DNA of 64,000 bases from Coffea arabica (GCF_036785885.1 NC_092326.1:39022287-39086286); one strand, 5' to 3'. Positions 11,261 through 23,274 are shown, numbered from the stretch's first letter. A program made the numbers and translations. The notes: a model not told the origin generated them from the sequence alone.

Positions 11261-14200
11261 ATGAGCACTGAGAAAGAGAAGGAGAAAGAGAGGAAAATGT
11301 TTGTTGGGGTGGTTTGGAATTGTGCTGCTGAGCTCAAATATCTCCTCACTGCTCTTCTCTTCCTTTGCTCTTTGGTCACCATTCTTCAGTTCCTTCCTAC
11401 TCGTTTCTCCCTCTCGGCTTCAGATCTCCGACCTTGTCTCTCCTCTCCCACCGCTCCCACCATCGTCACAGCCACCGCCACCGCCACCACCGCTACTGTT
11501 TCTTTATCAGAAGACAGGAATAATACTACCAACGCCACGACCACCGCTACTGCCCCTGCTGCGGCAGATGCGCCCACAGATGTCATACTACTCCGGCAAC
11601 CAGCACCTCCAGCGATGGAGAAAGACCAAGTTCTTGAAAATGGGATTATCAAGAGAGCTTTTAACCCGTTCGGCTCTGCTGCATACAACTTCATTCTCAT
11701 GTCGGCGTACAGAGGCGGCCCCAACACTTTTGCCGTCATGGGTTTGGCGTCGAAGCCTCTCCATGTTTTCGGCAAGCCTTCATATCGATGCCAGTGGGTT
11801 CCATTTGGCGGCAGTGGAGCCGAGGAAAATGTTGAGAATCAAGAACCCATTGTCACTGACGGCCAGAAAATCCTTACTGATTGGGGATACGGCCGGGTTT
11901 ACACGGTTGTCGTAGTGAATTGCACCTTTTCAGCTCCGGTTATTGGTGGTGGTAGCGGGGGTGGAAAGCTGCTCCTCCACGCAGCCACCAACGGCGGTGG
12001 GGATACCAATTTTAATCTGACAGATACTATAGAGGCATTAACTGAATCAGGTGAAGATTTGAAGAATTTCAACCAAGTCTACAGTGCAAAGCCCAAGTAT
12101 GACTATTTGTATTGTGGGTCATCTTTATATGGGAATTTGAGTCCGCAGAGAGTGAGGGAGTGGTTAGCTTACCATATCAGGCTATTTGGTGGGAAATCCC
12201 ATTTTGTTATGCATGATGCAGGGGGCGTTCATCCAGGGGTGATGGAAGTATTGAGGCCTTGGATGGAAAAGGGATACGTGACTTTGCATGATATCAGGGA
12301 ACAAGAGAGATTTGATGGCTACTATCATAATCAGTTTTTAGTTGTGAATGATTGCCTGCATAGGCATAGATATATGGCTAAGTGGATGTTTTTCTTTGAT
12401 GTGGATGAGTTCCTTTTTGTTCCCAAGAAGAGTACTCTCAAAACTGTCATGGATTCGTTTTCGGAGTATACTCAGTTCACCATCGAGCAGATGCCCATGT
12501 CCAACAAGCTTTGTCTAGCTGAGGATGCTGGTAAATCATACAGGTATGCCAACTTTTGGAATTTTAATTTTATTTCATTCTATTTTTGGGTTGAGGTTCT
12601 AATTGACGAGATGAAAATGCTGGCATTTGATTGAACATGGCCTTTTCGTGCTGTAAAGGGAAAGACAATTCCACTGTCTAGCAATAACTGGCTAATAAAT
12701 AATTCTTTGAATGACAAGATGTGCTTGCTTTTATACTTTTAGTTGCTGTGCAAGATAGTAGTTGATAGTAATAGTAGTAGTGTTTACATGCCAGTCCGAA
12801 TGTTGTTGTTTGCCAGTGTTTGATGTAGTCCTTTGCTAAAGTTGTGGGGTATGCTTGAATTAATAGCATGTCATGTGATCATGGTGCTGAGAGAATATGC
12901 TGTTATTCTTCTTCATCCCAATACAGAAGAATCATTCCAATGCATCATGGTGTTTCTCATCACTTTCCAGTTTTTTTTGAGGTAGATGTTGAAATCGGTG
13001 GCAGAGGCTATCAACTTCTCTGCACAAGCTGCTTTTTTTTTTAATTAGATTATGGCATCGGTCCTTGCTTTTTACTACTACCGGTGGCTGTAACTACTGC
13101 TTAGTGCATTATTGTTGTGTTGCTGGCTTTGTTGCATTAGTAATACATTTTATGTTGATTTTGGATCCTATGTTGATTTTGGATCCTGTAACATCAGTAA
13201 TGGCAATGTTTTTGGAACTATTAGCCTGTGCATTGCCATTCTTTAGATTCTTGTCCTGTATTCATCTCAATATGGTCCATTTCATTCATCTCAATATGGG
13301 CCAAATGGAAGTGGGGTTAGTTAGACCTTATCGTGATGCAAACTTGTCTTGTCCTTAATGCAAGTTTTGAATATGAGGTTCTCTTAAATGGTCGCCATAT
13401 TTAGGCAAGTAATTCTGGTTCTATATGGTCACTAGGAAAATCTCATCATAAAACTAATTGTTATTGCATTCATTTGAGAGTGTAAGTTCAACCTCTTTTT
13501 TTTTTTTTTTTTTTTTACCACCCCTCCCACCCTTCTCCGTGCCCTTCATGCCTCCAACTACCCGGTACACCGATTGAAACTCTAAACCTGACAGTGAGTA
13601 GAACTCTAAGAGCCCTCCTCTGACCACTGAACGGACTTCGGTGGTTTGTGTGAGTTCAAATTGTAATAACTGAGTTGTACGAACACTCGATAGTTTCCTG
13701 TGAACTTCTTGTTTGATGTCCATGTCGATGTGAGAGGTGGAAACGCTTGTCCAAGGTGCATAAATTGAATGTCAACACGTTTGATTAGTTGATGTCACGT
13801 TCTACCATTCTTATAATTGTGAGCTTCAACCTTCATATGTAGTTAACCTTGACCAACCTGTACATTTGATGCTGGACGTTATGCTATCAATTGTATAAAA
13901 AACAGTTTAGAATAGTACAGCTGTACAAGGAATCAAGCCAAATCTGAAAACGAGTAAATTTGCTGGAAACAGCTTTGATAAATTGTGTCTTTATTATTCA
14001 ATGTCCGATTTTGATTCCAGGAAATGGGGATTTGAGAAGTTGGTGTACAAGGACGTGAAAAGGGGAATCAGGAGAGACCGCAAATATGTCGTGCAACCGC
14101 GTAATGTGTTTGCGACAGGGGTTCACATGTCGCAGAACACGGTGGGGAAGACAACCCACAAGACAGAAGGGCGGATCATGTATTTCCATTATCACGGGAC

Positions 14201-14366
14201 CATCGCCGACCGCCGAGAACCATGCCGGAGATCGGTCAACACCACAGATATCACCATTGACGGTATTCCTTACTCCTTGGATACTTCCATGAGGATCGTT
14301 GCCGGTTTTGTGAAAAGATTCGAGCTCAAGATGATTGGTTCCGTTTTACAAAGAACACGGCAATGA
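11261..14366 (+). CDS. GALS1: Galactan beta-1,4-galactosyltransferase, GALS type (GT92), two exons
   Basis: Golgi enzyme that adds beta-1,4-galactose to pectic galactan side chains of rhamnogalacturonan I. Exons are 11261-12543 and 14021-14366, joined in phase at SYR-KWGFEKL, giving 542 residues. Residues 13-26 (MFVGVVWNCAAELK) resemble the conserved N-terminus of GALS proteins. A single membrane anchor follows at about 27-45, as expected of a type II Golgi protein. The GT92 domain has KYDYLYCGSSLYG, the DVD motif at 380-382 for metal and nucleotide-sugar binding, and in exon 2 IMYFHYHGTIADRREPC. The start at 11261 is chosen because it is the first ATG; an ATG at 11297 would remove 12 charged residues. 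A low-complexity Ala/Thr-rich stretch (about residues 65-105) follows the anchor and makes this protein longer than I expect for the family. The GALS1 versus GALS2/3 assignment is not certain. Confidence 0.87.
13152..13189. repeat. 18-bp unit repeated twice in the GALS intron
   Basis: TGTTGATTTTGGATCCT occurs twice head to tail inside intron 12544-14020. It is followed near 13260-13300 by a second short duplicated phrase (TTCATCTCAATATGG). No function suggested. Confidence 0.6.
13494..13740 (-). repeat. Poly(T)-headed, SINE-like insertion in the GALS intron
   Basis: An 18-T run at about 13497-13515 leads a GC-richer stretch unlike the surrounding intron, as expected for a minus-strand poly(A) retroposon. 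Clear A and B boxes are not visible and the target duplication is not resolved, so this is tentative. Confidence 0.3.
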
Positions 14367-15148
14367 TATATATATATATGGGTCAATAGAGGCATTTTCC
14401 TTCCCACATTGTATGATCTATTTATTTTTTTGGTCCCATTTTAGTTGGAGTTCTTTTACTGTATGATAGTTTTCTTTTTCTTTTTTTTTTTAAAAAAAAA
14501 ATAAACTATAGAGCTGCATATAGATTTAAGGAGGAGGAGGAGGCCTGTATATGTTTTGGTATAGAAGAGGACTTGGTTAAAAGGGGTTTGTATTCTTTTT
14601 GTCTTTATTTATTCATCCCTCCTTGATTAATTTGCCTAATTATTTCTTCTTGGCCTAATTATATTGTCGGTAATGAGGGACCACTTTTGTCACCACCTTT
14701 GTCCTTGCGCTTTCAACATTTATGGTCCAGCCAAAATTCGGCTTGAAAATAAGCAAAAAGAATTTTCTCGTAGAAGAATTTTCATGTTTAAATAGGAAAG
14801 AATTCATTTTTTTGGGGCTAGTGGATAGCTAGGAATTCATGTTTCTACATTTTATTTGTTTAGCACATGTCTATTAGTATTTTGTTTTAAGATTCTAGTT
14901 TAAATTGGTACCATGAATAGATGAGGGTTATTTTCTTTTATTTTTTTGTTTGGACTGTTATTTTTAGAAATTTTTATAAAAAAAAAATATTGTAATAATT
15001 TAATATATATGAGATAAAAAAATAATTAAAAAAATTATATTGATCAGGACGGCAAGTTATGAATGAATATTTGAGGGTGGGTTATATGAATAGAAAAATA
15101 TAATCCAAACACACTCTGGCAAGCCCAAATAACGTAGTGTACTTGTTA
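14367..15148. other. 3' flank of the GALS-type gene; no other gene seen
   Basis: Begins with a short (TA)n at 14367-14379, then 3' UTR-like and AT-rich spacer. Confidence 0.4.
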
Positions 15149-15292
15149 CTTTTTTTTTTTTTTTTTTTTTTTGTCGATGCGATAGCTTTTTATATTATGG
15201 GAAGGAGAGGGTTTGAAAGGGTCTCAGAGGGGATTGAACCACCATCGAATTACATGAGTGTATTATGCATCTGCCTGCCTGGATTTTTTAAG
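15149..15292 (-). mobile_element. tRNA-derived SINE, copy 1
   Basis: Read on the minus strand it has a box-B sequence GGTTCAATCCC close to the Pol III consensus, an upstream AGATGCATAATACACTCATG block and a terminal A run (T run at 15149-15172). The same order of blocks occurs at 34812-34953, which supports a repeat family. Confidence 0.5.
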
Positions 15293-15352
15293 TAAGGTTA
15301 CATTTAATTGTGACAAATTGGTGAATTTTTTAAGTAAGTTTACATTTAATTG

Positions 15353-15600
15353 TACTCCCTCCGTCCCACTTTGATAGTCCCGTTTTTCTTTTTCGTCTGA
15401 CCCAAATTGTAGTCCACTTTCCAATTGAAAAATGTAGTTATATTTTAATTTTTCTAAAATACCCTTATTCTTTGTAAGTAGTTGTTATTATAAACCTACC
15501 CCATTTAATGAGAGTTGATTCTTTTTTTATCATCAATTCAAGTTCCCATAAAATTGTACCATGTTTAATGTGAGGGTATTGACGAGGACTATAAGTCCAA
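15353..15600. mobile_element. Stowaway/mariner MITE remnant
   Basis: Starts with TACTCCCTCCGTCCCACTTT, the classic plant Stowaway/mariner end, followed by AT-rich non-coding sequence. The matching right end is not found, so the element is truncated or decayed. Confidence 0.5.
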
Positions 15601-17475
15601 AAGCTGGCGGTTTAGTGTACTCGTTACGTTATACGTCTTAAAGTCATAAATCTTTTCCTTTTTGACAAGTCAAAAATGTGCGTGACAGATAGGAGGATAG
15701 GAGGGCCCTTATAAATTTTTAGCAATAATTAATGGTCCAAGAAGAAAAGAACCTAAGGAAAGAGAAACATGGTGCTTGTCTTTGTGTTCCTTTTCCCTTC
15801 TTTTCAGCTTCCCTGTGGAGTGGAGTGCCATAAAAATCAAGAAGAATCAAATCCTTAAAATGGGCTTAAAGCATAGCATTCTTGGCATGGTAGCGGGTCT
15901 TTTGAGATTGAATCCCATAATTGAAAAATTTGCCAGTGGTGTTAGATCTCTAAAACTGCCTGTTGTTATCCTTTCCTGATTTTGCTTGAATAGAATTCCA
16001 TAAATCTGTGCTTGGAAGCAAATCAATTAAAGATAGCTCTTGACACCATAAATTCCATGCGGTTACCAAAGACTTGGATCTTTGTAAAAGGCCAATAAGT
16101 GTAGTTTAACCAAATATATCTAGTAATACAAAAGTTCGGATAGATTCGGTTTTGATCATTGTCACGAGTCAGGGCATGTTTTCGACCACGAGTCGCTTAC
16201 AAAAATTTTTACTGATTAATACAATCCTCGCATCGCATTATCTGTGTCGGTAGAAGTGACACTGACCTTTTTTTCCCCCTAACTCTGAAACAACTGAAAG
16301 ATTGCTTGGGAAGAGAAAGATGAGGTCTCAATGCGGCGGCTGTGCCTTTCTATGCACAGCGCTGCTTTGCCAGACATCCAGACATAACAGCGCTTGTTCG
16401 CTAGTGATATCGCTTTCCCATTTTACTTCTCGAATGCCATGCCAGAGGCTGGATTCCAGAATAAACAACTTCATACTAGTATTACAAACTTGACCACAAA
16501 AAAAAGGATTAAGTTCTCTCTTTGAACTGTATGTCGAGGGTTTGAACTTCACTTATAATAACAAAAATTTAAATAAGGTATCAGAGGAGCTTTTTTAAAT
16601 TCCTTTCTCGATAGATTAGGTTATAGAAACGTTATCGTTATCGTAAAGAAAATACTATTACAATTTTCTATTTCTCCAAATAAAAAATATATATATTTGT
16701 ATCGGAACTCAAAAAAGGTTTTAGCTCAAATATATGTTGATATAATTGTGAAAAAATGCCTGCACTAGCTCCAAATAGCATCCAAATTTTCTAAATCGAA
16801 ACTTTGGAGATGTTCAATTTTCAGTTATCATTGGACCAAAACCTCAACGTTGTCCATTTTTTTTTTTATTTCAACTTTTCTTTCCACACGAATTCGAGAC
16901 CTACATGTCGGTAGAAAGAGAAAGTTCCTCGATTGTACGTTAATTGATTAGGCTAAGGTGTGCTATTATTAGGAAAAGAACAGGGAAAAAAAAAAAAAAA
17001 CAAAAACAAAAGGGCTAGGGTGTGCACCAAGAGTACGTAATTTGGGTTTATCTGGTGCAATGTCCAATGCATCATTACACGTTACAGGATGATAATCCAT
17101 ACATGTGTTTTGAAACAGGAGATGCAAAGATATAGCTGTAAACGTGTTTTCCGAATTAGCCACCGAATTTGAGAAATTTCGTTCAGTTCTATCATAACAA
17201 ATGTTCAGTTCTATACGTAGTACATTGTTGAATTGGACGTATCCACGTTCTGCGTTCATAATCAACCTATCGTTTTCCTTCGTCAAAATCTTTCGACCAG
17301 TGATATTGTGCAATCTCGTTCAAGCAACGGGTTAAGAACTAGGGAAAAAAAGAGAGGAAAATGGTCCCGATCGAGAGGAAAATTCGTTGGCGGGTGTCCA
17401 GTGGGTCTCCAATTCTCCGGAGCCAGAACTCCAGAACCGTAACCAGTTGATTTTGTTCTGAGGGTGGTAAGGTAC
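15601..17475. other. Intergenic stretch; no gene seen
   Basis: Frames of 60-115 codons near 15776, 16302 and 16969 have no domain and lack partner exons. Confidence 0.4.
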
Positions 17476-17866
17476 GTAACTGAGCCGAGTCGAGTTCGAG
17501 TATTGCTATACTCGAGCTCGACTCGACCTATAAATAACTTGGCTCGAGCTCGATCGAGTCGAAAAATCTCAAACTCGAGCTTGACTCGAGAAAATCTTTA
17601 AAAGCTCGAGACTCGACTCGATAAGGCTCGACTTTTAGTCAAATATCGAGTCGAGTAATCAAGCTTTTTGACTCGATACCTTACTTGTAAATTCAATATA
17701 AATTATACCCATAACGGTCATTTTATAATTATAATAATATATATTATTTAAATTATATGGCTCGACGAGCTACGAGCTGCAAAATTTTGGCTTGAATTCG
17801 ACTCAAATGTATACTCGAGTAGTTCGAGACTCGGTTCGAACTCGGTTTGATCGAGTTCAAGCCAAG
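17476..17866. mobile_element. GAGTCGAG-rich element, copy 1
   Basis: Dense direct and inverted iterations of CTCGAGCTCGACTCG-type words fill both ends around an AT-rich centre. This resembles subterminal repeats of non-autonomous DNA transposons. A second locus with the same word set is at 33650-34045. The superfamily cannot be named. Confidence 0.45.
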
Positions 17867-18259
17867 CCATTGACCAAGCTACTCGGCTGGCTTACATGGT
17901 ACAAACAATATTCCAATCCAGAAGAGTTGCAGTTGAATTGGGTCATTGAATTAAATGATGGTCCCGGATTGATCCCATCCCATGGCTTCAATAAATGGGT
18001 GTTGAGGCTTGTGTCTTTACTGAACATGCTCCCAAGGGCAGAAAACAGCCAGCTACTGAATTTCAGCAGGAATGTACAGCTCCAAGATGTAAATTTTGAC
18101 ATAAATGCTTGTGGAGATCGAATTTCAGTTTACCTGCTGTATTCTATCTATGGCATTGGTAGGAGAATAGTTCAAGAACGGTTTGATAGAAATGATGAGA
18201 AGTCAGATAGGGTACTTGTTACCGACAATGGTACTAATGATCATGATATTTGGTGGTGA
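17860..18259 (+). other. Uninterrupted open frame of about 133 codons, unrecognised
   Basis: The frame runs through the end of the GAGTCGAG element and stays open to a TGA at 18257-18259. The part after 17860 has balanced amino-acid composition (LLGWLTWYKQYSNPEELQ, LRLVSLLNMLPRAENSQ) rather than translated AT-rich spacer. I recognise no family and see no splice partners. It may be an exon of an unidentified gene, a gene fragment beside the repeat, or chance. Confidence 0.2.
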
Positions 18260-19591
18260 CAATTATGACAATGATTTTTTTTGGTTTTTTAAAGAATTAT
18301 GACAATCATTCATGTTGTTGAACAAAGAGAAAATCACTACTCTTTGTACCTTTTTTCCCCTCAAGATGCCATTGAAATAGGTAAATATTTTATAGGATAG
18401 TATCAATGGATCTATATTCCCTCTAATCCCTTATACACAGTCTAGTTGGGTTTTTCCTATCCTATCCTATGGAATAAGATACTATAAATATTGTGACAAA
18501 TAATCCGTAATTTTGTTTTTGATTTTGTACTGTTGGCCTTTAGATGCATGCTTAATTATAAATACAATAATTTTAATCATAATTTCATACTTGGTGACGG
18601 AAAATACATCAAACATGCAACAAAAAAATGCCATTTTTTCTAGGGAAAATTAAGAAGATGAGAAAATCTACAGAGAGAGAGAGGCACGGCCGTCCTAATA
18701 TGGACCTTGACTGAGGTCTACCATACCTATTACTGTTAATGATGCCTAGCATCAAATGTAATTAGAAAAATATGAGAATCAATAATGCTGTCCAGATTAT
18801 CATGCAAATGTTAAAAACTTATTAGTACAAGGAACAGCATAAACTTCAAGATTTCGTCCAGCCCGCTATGATTTTAGGCTGTAATTAAAAATCTTTTATG
18901 CTGTTTTTAGATATGATTAAAAATTTCACAAGACAGAACATGTGGAGAAGAATGAATGTGCCTCGATCTCGTGAAACAGCAGATAACAGTTTGTTTGGTG
19001 GGCTAGGTAAAGTATCTATATATGGTGTCATTAAATTGAAGGTTCTTCTCCATTCTTCTTTTTATGTGTTAGTGTAATTTTTTAAAGAAGGGAATAAATT
19101 AGTAGTGTTAATGTTACCATTGTTTAATCAGCTTTAGCACTTTAATCACGGGCTTAAGAATTTTCTTTTCTTTTTCTTTTTCTTTTTCTCTTTCTCTTTC
19201 TCTTTTTGGGGTTTTTATCCTCTTTCCTTTTTCTTTGGAAGCATAGTCATCTACTGATAAAAACAAAAAGAGACCGGAAAGAAAAATCATGATCGGCCCT
19301 TCTTTTTCTTTTTTTGCCCTTTGGGCTCATCTTCTTCTTGTTCTTCTTCTTTTTATCTTCATCTCTTCTGCTTTTTAAATTATTTCATCAATGCCTCCAA
19401 GCTATGCGCATTATTGCATACGTTCAACTTTCTTTTTTTAACCATCTTATCTTTTTTAGTTTTTAACCTCCATCTCTTTTTCCCTTCGCATATATACATT
19501 GTTAAACAAAATATTATCACATTCATTAGCCAAAATGGTCTGCTGACTAATTAATAAGATTTCGATGCGGTTCATTCATTACCAATTGGTT
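18260..19591. other. Intergenic stretch with a pyrimidine microsatellite
   Basis: Contains a (CTTTTT)/(CTCTTT)n tract at about 19163-19206. No supported gene. Confidence 0.4.
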
Positions 19592-19685
19592 GGTTTTAAG
19601 ATGAAAGGCCAAGCTCTTTTAAACATGGTATTAGAATTGATTGGTTTTAAGATGAAAGGCCAAGCTTTTTTAAACATGGCATTAG
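19592..19685. repeat. 46-bp tandem duplication
   Basis: A unit containing GGTTTTAAGATGAAAGGCCA and TTTTAAACATGG is repeated twice in direct order with few differences. Confidence 0.7.
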
Positions 19686-19730
19686 GACTACCCCTACATC
19701 TTCGCTCATTTACAAATGACTCAAATTCTT

Positions 19731-20459
19731 GGAAAAATATCAGAGAGGTTTCACTTAATATTACATAAAGTTTTAAAAATATCACTTACCTTCCTTACTT
19801 TTGTTATTTGAGTAACAAAACTTTTAAAAATCCTAAACTACCCTTTCAATTGCTAAATAAAAATATTTCCTAAACCACTTTGTTCACTTTAAGAAAATCA
19901 TCACTTAAAAAAGCAACCCCTTGTAGTACTACCACATCATAATGTTATACCCCATAAAAATATAAATTTAAAAATAAAAAAGATATTTGAAAAGAAATAC
20001 ACTTGCACCAATTTAACTCTATATGCTCAAAACCGATTTCTTATGAACTCTTTTTTTTCAACATCTGCTCATTGCCTAAACTATTAAATTGTACCAATCA
20101 TTATAAAAATTCACTCAAAATAAGCAAATAAATCATTACCCACTTTATCACAATTACAAAAAATAAAAGGTAAATAAAATTCAATTTATTATAATTTACA
20201 AATAAAATATTGCATAGTCATCCAAAAAATGAGTAAGAGAGAATGATGGAGAAAAGGGAAAGAGAAGAAAGTGACTTTGATTTCTTTTTTTTTTTTTTTA
20301 AATTTTGACATCCATTTATTTGATATGTGAATTATGTATCAAGTTAGGATTAATATAGTCTTTTTACATATACCAAGGGAGGTAAGTGATATTTTAAAAA
20401 TCTCAGGAGTGCCAAGTGATATTAGGAGAAACCTCAAGGGAGGTTTCTGATGTTATCCC
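19731..20459. mobile_element. Non-autonomous Mutator-like element with 9-bp target duplication
   Basis: A 729-bp element whose ends are inverted copies over roughly 70 bp. The left end has ATATCAGAGAGGTTTCACTTA; the right end, inverted, has ACATCAGAAACCTCCCTT. Both share TTTTAAAA..ATATCACTTACC further in. It is flanked by the 9-bp direct repeat CAAATTCTT (19722-19730 and 20460-20468). A 9-bp duplication and long TIRs are hallmarks of Mutator-like elements. No transposase is encoded. Confidence 0.7.
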
Positions 20460-21502
20460 CAAATTCTTCTGTGCATCGGGCTGTATTGGGGATAATACCA
20501 AATGAAATTTTTGCATGCAGTCCTAAATTAAGTTGCATGTACCAGGGTAGTCTAATTACAAGTTTAGATCAATATATGTCGGTTAAATTTTGTAAAATTC
20601 AACGTTATAATGAGTTAAAGAATTTATGAAAAAAGAAAAGAGAGAGAAGACTGCAGAAACAAGTTGAAATGAGCAGTACAGGAGGTTCTCTTCACTCTTT
20701 TGTTGAGTCTATGTGCAGTATTCAAGGTGACTTTCCCGAAAAAGAACAATCAGAACAAATGGTGGGTGCCTTTGGTAGAGAAGAATGCTGGCGCCACCTG
20801 CTGAATATAACCTGCATATTTTGCTGTAATTTCCATTCTGCAAATAAGCAAAAAATTCGCGATTTCAAAAAAAAAAAGTATTGATTTTGTTTTCCGAATT
20901 TAAGAAGGAGATCCATTTTCTACACTCGTGTAGGCAAAACAGTTAGCCCAAAACTTCGAGATGTATGCCACCACACTATGAATTCTTCGATCCTATGATG
21001 CATGTGGAATGAAGTCCGTCTCCATGCATAAAGATACTTGTAGCCTTGAGCTGTCTATAATGTAAATGCTTAATGGAAGAAGATCATCAAGTACCCCTTA
21101 TTTTTTTGCCTAAGTTGTAACAAAGGACTGAGTATCCCAACTTGCAAGCGAAGATATCTTTGCTTCTCTTACCTATAGTACTTTAATGTCAAGCTTTACG
21201 TCCCGTACGTCTAAATTCAAAAGTTCATGGAGATGGGGTTTAGGTATTTTATATGTGCAAGTTTCTAGTTATGATTAACTAGATAAAGTTGCAACGAGAG
21301 TGCAGGAGGAGTGCGGGAGCCATAAATCCAAGTTAGAGGATGTAAATTTCAACTATTACGTCAAATGTGATAATACGGAATGATAGAGGTACATCTTACA
21401 TGTACCTTTGAATTTCAGTCTAAAGTGCAAAATCTTTTTCTTCTTAGAAGGACATCTTTGTTTAACTTGAAATAGATCCAATACTCTTGTGAAACCAGAA
21501 GT
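20460..21502. other. Intergenic stretch; no gene seen
   Basis: Two overlapping frames near 20669-20916 are opposite-strand mirrors without domains. Confidence 0.4.
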
Positions 21503-21769
21503 AACAAGTATCAAGCTTAGTTGTACTAGAAAGTAACAAGTATCAAGCTTAGTATCAAGACAGGAGCTTAGATTCTAGATGTGAATTGATTAGTGATTAT
21601 GTCTTAGGCATATTTCAAGATGAGGTATTGATCAATTTTCAGTGTGTCTAATACTTTTTATATAGAATCACTTGAGCCTTTGCTTATATAAGTGTACATC
21701 TTTTGTCCATCAATACAAAATCTATCGTTGCAGGAAAAAAAAAAAAAAACAAGTATCAAGCTTAGTTGT
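21503..21769 (+). mobile_element. Poly(A) retroposed segment with a 22-bp target duplication
   Basis: A body of about 220 bp ends in a pure A run (21735-21749). It is bracketed by a 22-bp direct repeat beginning AACAAGTATCAAGCTTAG at 21503-21524 and 21748-21769; a partial third copy is at 21535-21553. Before the A run is TCCATCAATACAAAATC, which looks like a transcript end. Long target duplications plus poly(A) are typical of LINE-mobilised RNA copies. The source transcript is not identified. Confidence 0.5.
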
Positions 21770-23048
21770 TTAGGGGGCTACATAGATATAGAAGGGAAAT
21801 TCACTACTTTTAGGGGAGGCAAGTATGGTACAATTCAAAGAATATTTAAAATTTTTAAGCCTATATTGTGAATTTTGCAAAGTTGGGGGACAAGGGTGCA
21901 ATTTTTCACTCTCCACTGCACGTGGCTCTTGCCATTGTACATAAACATCTTGGATACTTATTATGGGTGTTTTCTTTGATTGTTGCACCTAATTCTAGAT
22001 TCTAATTTTAATAAATCAATTTCTTTTTGTACTCTCATTTGCTTTTGTCCCAAGATTATGATTTTTCAATATAAAAAACACCAAACTTAAAAATCTATTC
22101 AGGAGTAACTTTTGTTAATTCTAATTAATTAACATTTTACGAAATCTATAACAACTTATTAGAGTTCTAGTACACAATTAATCTCGGCAATAGTCTTTGA
22201 ATTTTTTGTGAGTGCTTAGCAAAGAGGGATGCATCTACTAAATCTTTAGATAAGGTTCGAGAATGTATGATTTTTCTCCATGACGGATTATGTCACCCCC
22301 AACTCCAATTCTTCATAGTTGGCAGATTTGATGGCTGAGATTAGTCTAATCAGGCTTGGGCTCGAGTTGACCTCGGCTGAGATCAACCCAAGCTCTCGAT
22401 CGATCTCGGCCGTCTTCATATTTTAGATCAACGGTCAAAATTAACATAAAATTGACTGAATTGATCTCGACCACCAAAAAAGTTCAGTGTGATTGCAGAT
22501 AACGATGTGCCTATTGAACATCCCATTAATATCCCAAAAATCACATCTAATTTATCACTAATAACCTTCAGTACTTAACAAGTACTCAATGGCCATCAAA
22601 ATTGAACACTTGGAGTGCATCTTAACATGTACCAAATACCCACCTGTTAGAAAAACCTTATATGTTTTAATCTTAGATTGATTGTAATGTTAATACCATC
22701 TAGAACACTGTTAACAATTCACAAAACTTGTTTAGGTTAATCCTTTAAGGGTTTAGCTAAAGGGTGTCTAATAGACACTTGTTAAGAGAGTTTTAAGTGT
22801 TAATTCTTGGATAAGAGTGTTATTAATTTTTTTTTTTAAAAAAATCTATATGCAAGGATGCAATAAATGTGACGCTTGTTAGAAATATACATCCTTTAGC
22901 CCATTTGGCTAGATAATTATTGAGTATTGACTATACTAACAAAAAATTGTTTAATTACTAGAATCATGATCACATCAATTTAGATTACTCTTGAAATACC
23001 CAAATTATATACTATTAATGAAAATTATTTATCTATGAGAACTATTGA
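21770..23048. other. Intergenic stretch; no gene seen
   Basis: No supported gene. A small CTCGGC/GAGATC-rich patch lies near 22350-22420. Confidence 0.4.
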
Positions 23049-23084
23049 AGGCTTCCAAAAGAGGAAGGCACTCCTCTTTTGGAA
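23049..23084. repeat. Perfect 13-bp hairpin and duplicated U5 3' stem piece
   Basis: TTCCAAAAGAGGA at 23053-23065 pairs perfectly with TCCTCTTTTGGAA at 23072-23084 around a 6-nt loop. The 16 nt AGGCTTCCAAAAGAGG at 23049-23064 is an exact direct copy of 23124-23139, part of the U5 3' stem-loop. It lies just downstream of U5 copy 1 in the direction of transcription. Confidence 0.7.
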
Positions 23085-23119
23085 TCAACTATCTAGCTAA
23101 AAAATTGGCACTTGAATTA

Positions 23120-23251
23120 TGGGAGGCTTCCAAAAGAGGGAGCCTTCCTACAAAAATTGGGGTATGCCACTAAGTGCAGCGAGCACACGGTATTCTTTAG
23201 TAAAAGGCGAAAGAATAGTTCGCTATGTGCTCACTGCGTGGCTCCATGACT
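23120..23251 (-). ncRNA. U5: U5 spliceosomal snRNA, copy 1
   Basis: Core RNA of the U5 snRNP, whose loop I holds both exons during splicing. On the minus strand a GAGCAC..GTGCTC stem carries the invariant loop sequence CGCCTTTTACTAAAG. A GCCAC..GTGGC basal stem, the Sm-protein site AATTTTTG (23151-23158) and a 3' stem-loop (AGGCT/AGCCT) follow. Length is about 132 nt. The start is set about 30 nt after the TATA box, and both ends are approximate. Downstream, CATAATTCAAGTGCCAA resembles the plant snRNA 3'-end signal with one extra spacer base. Only two positions differ from copy 2, and the 3'-stem difference (A versus G) keeps pairing through a G-U. Nothing in the RNA looks broken. Confidence 0.92.
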
Positions 23252-23274
23252 GATTAACTGCTAAGGAGGACTTC

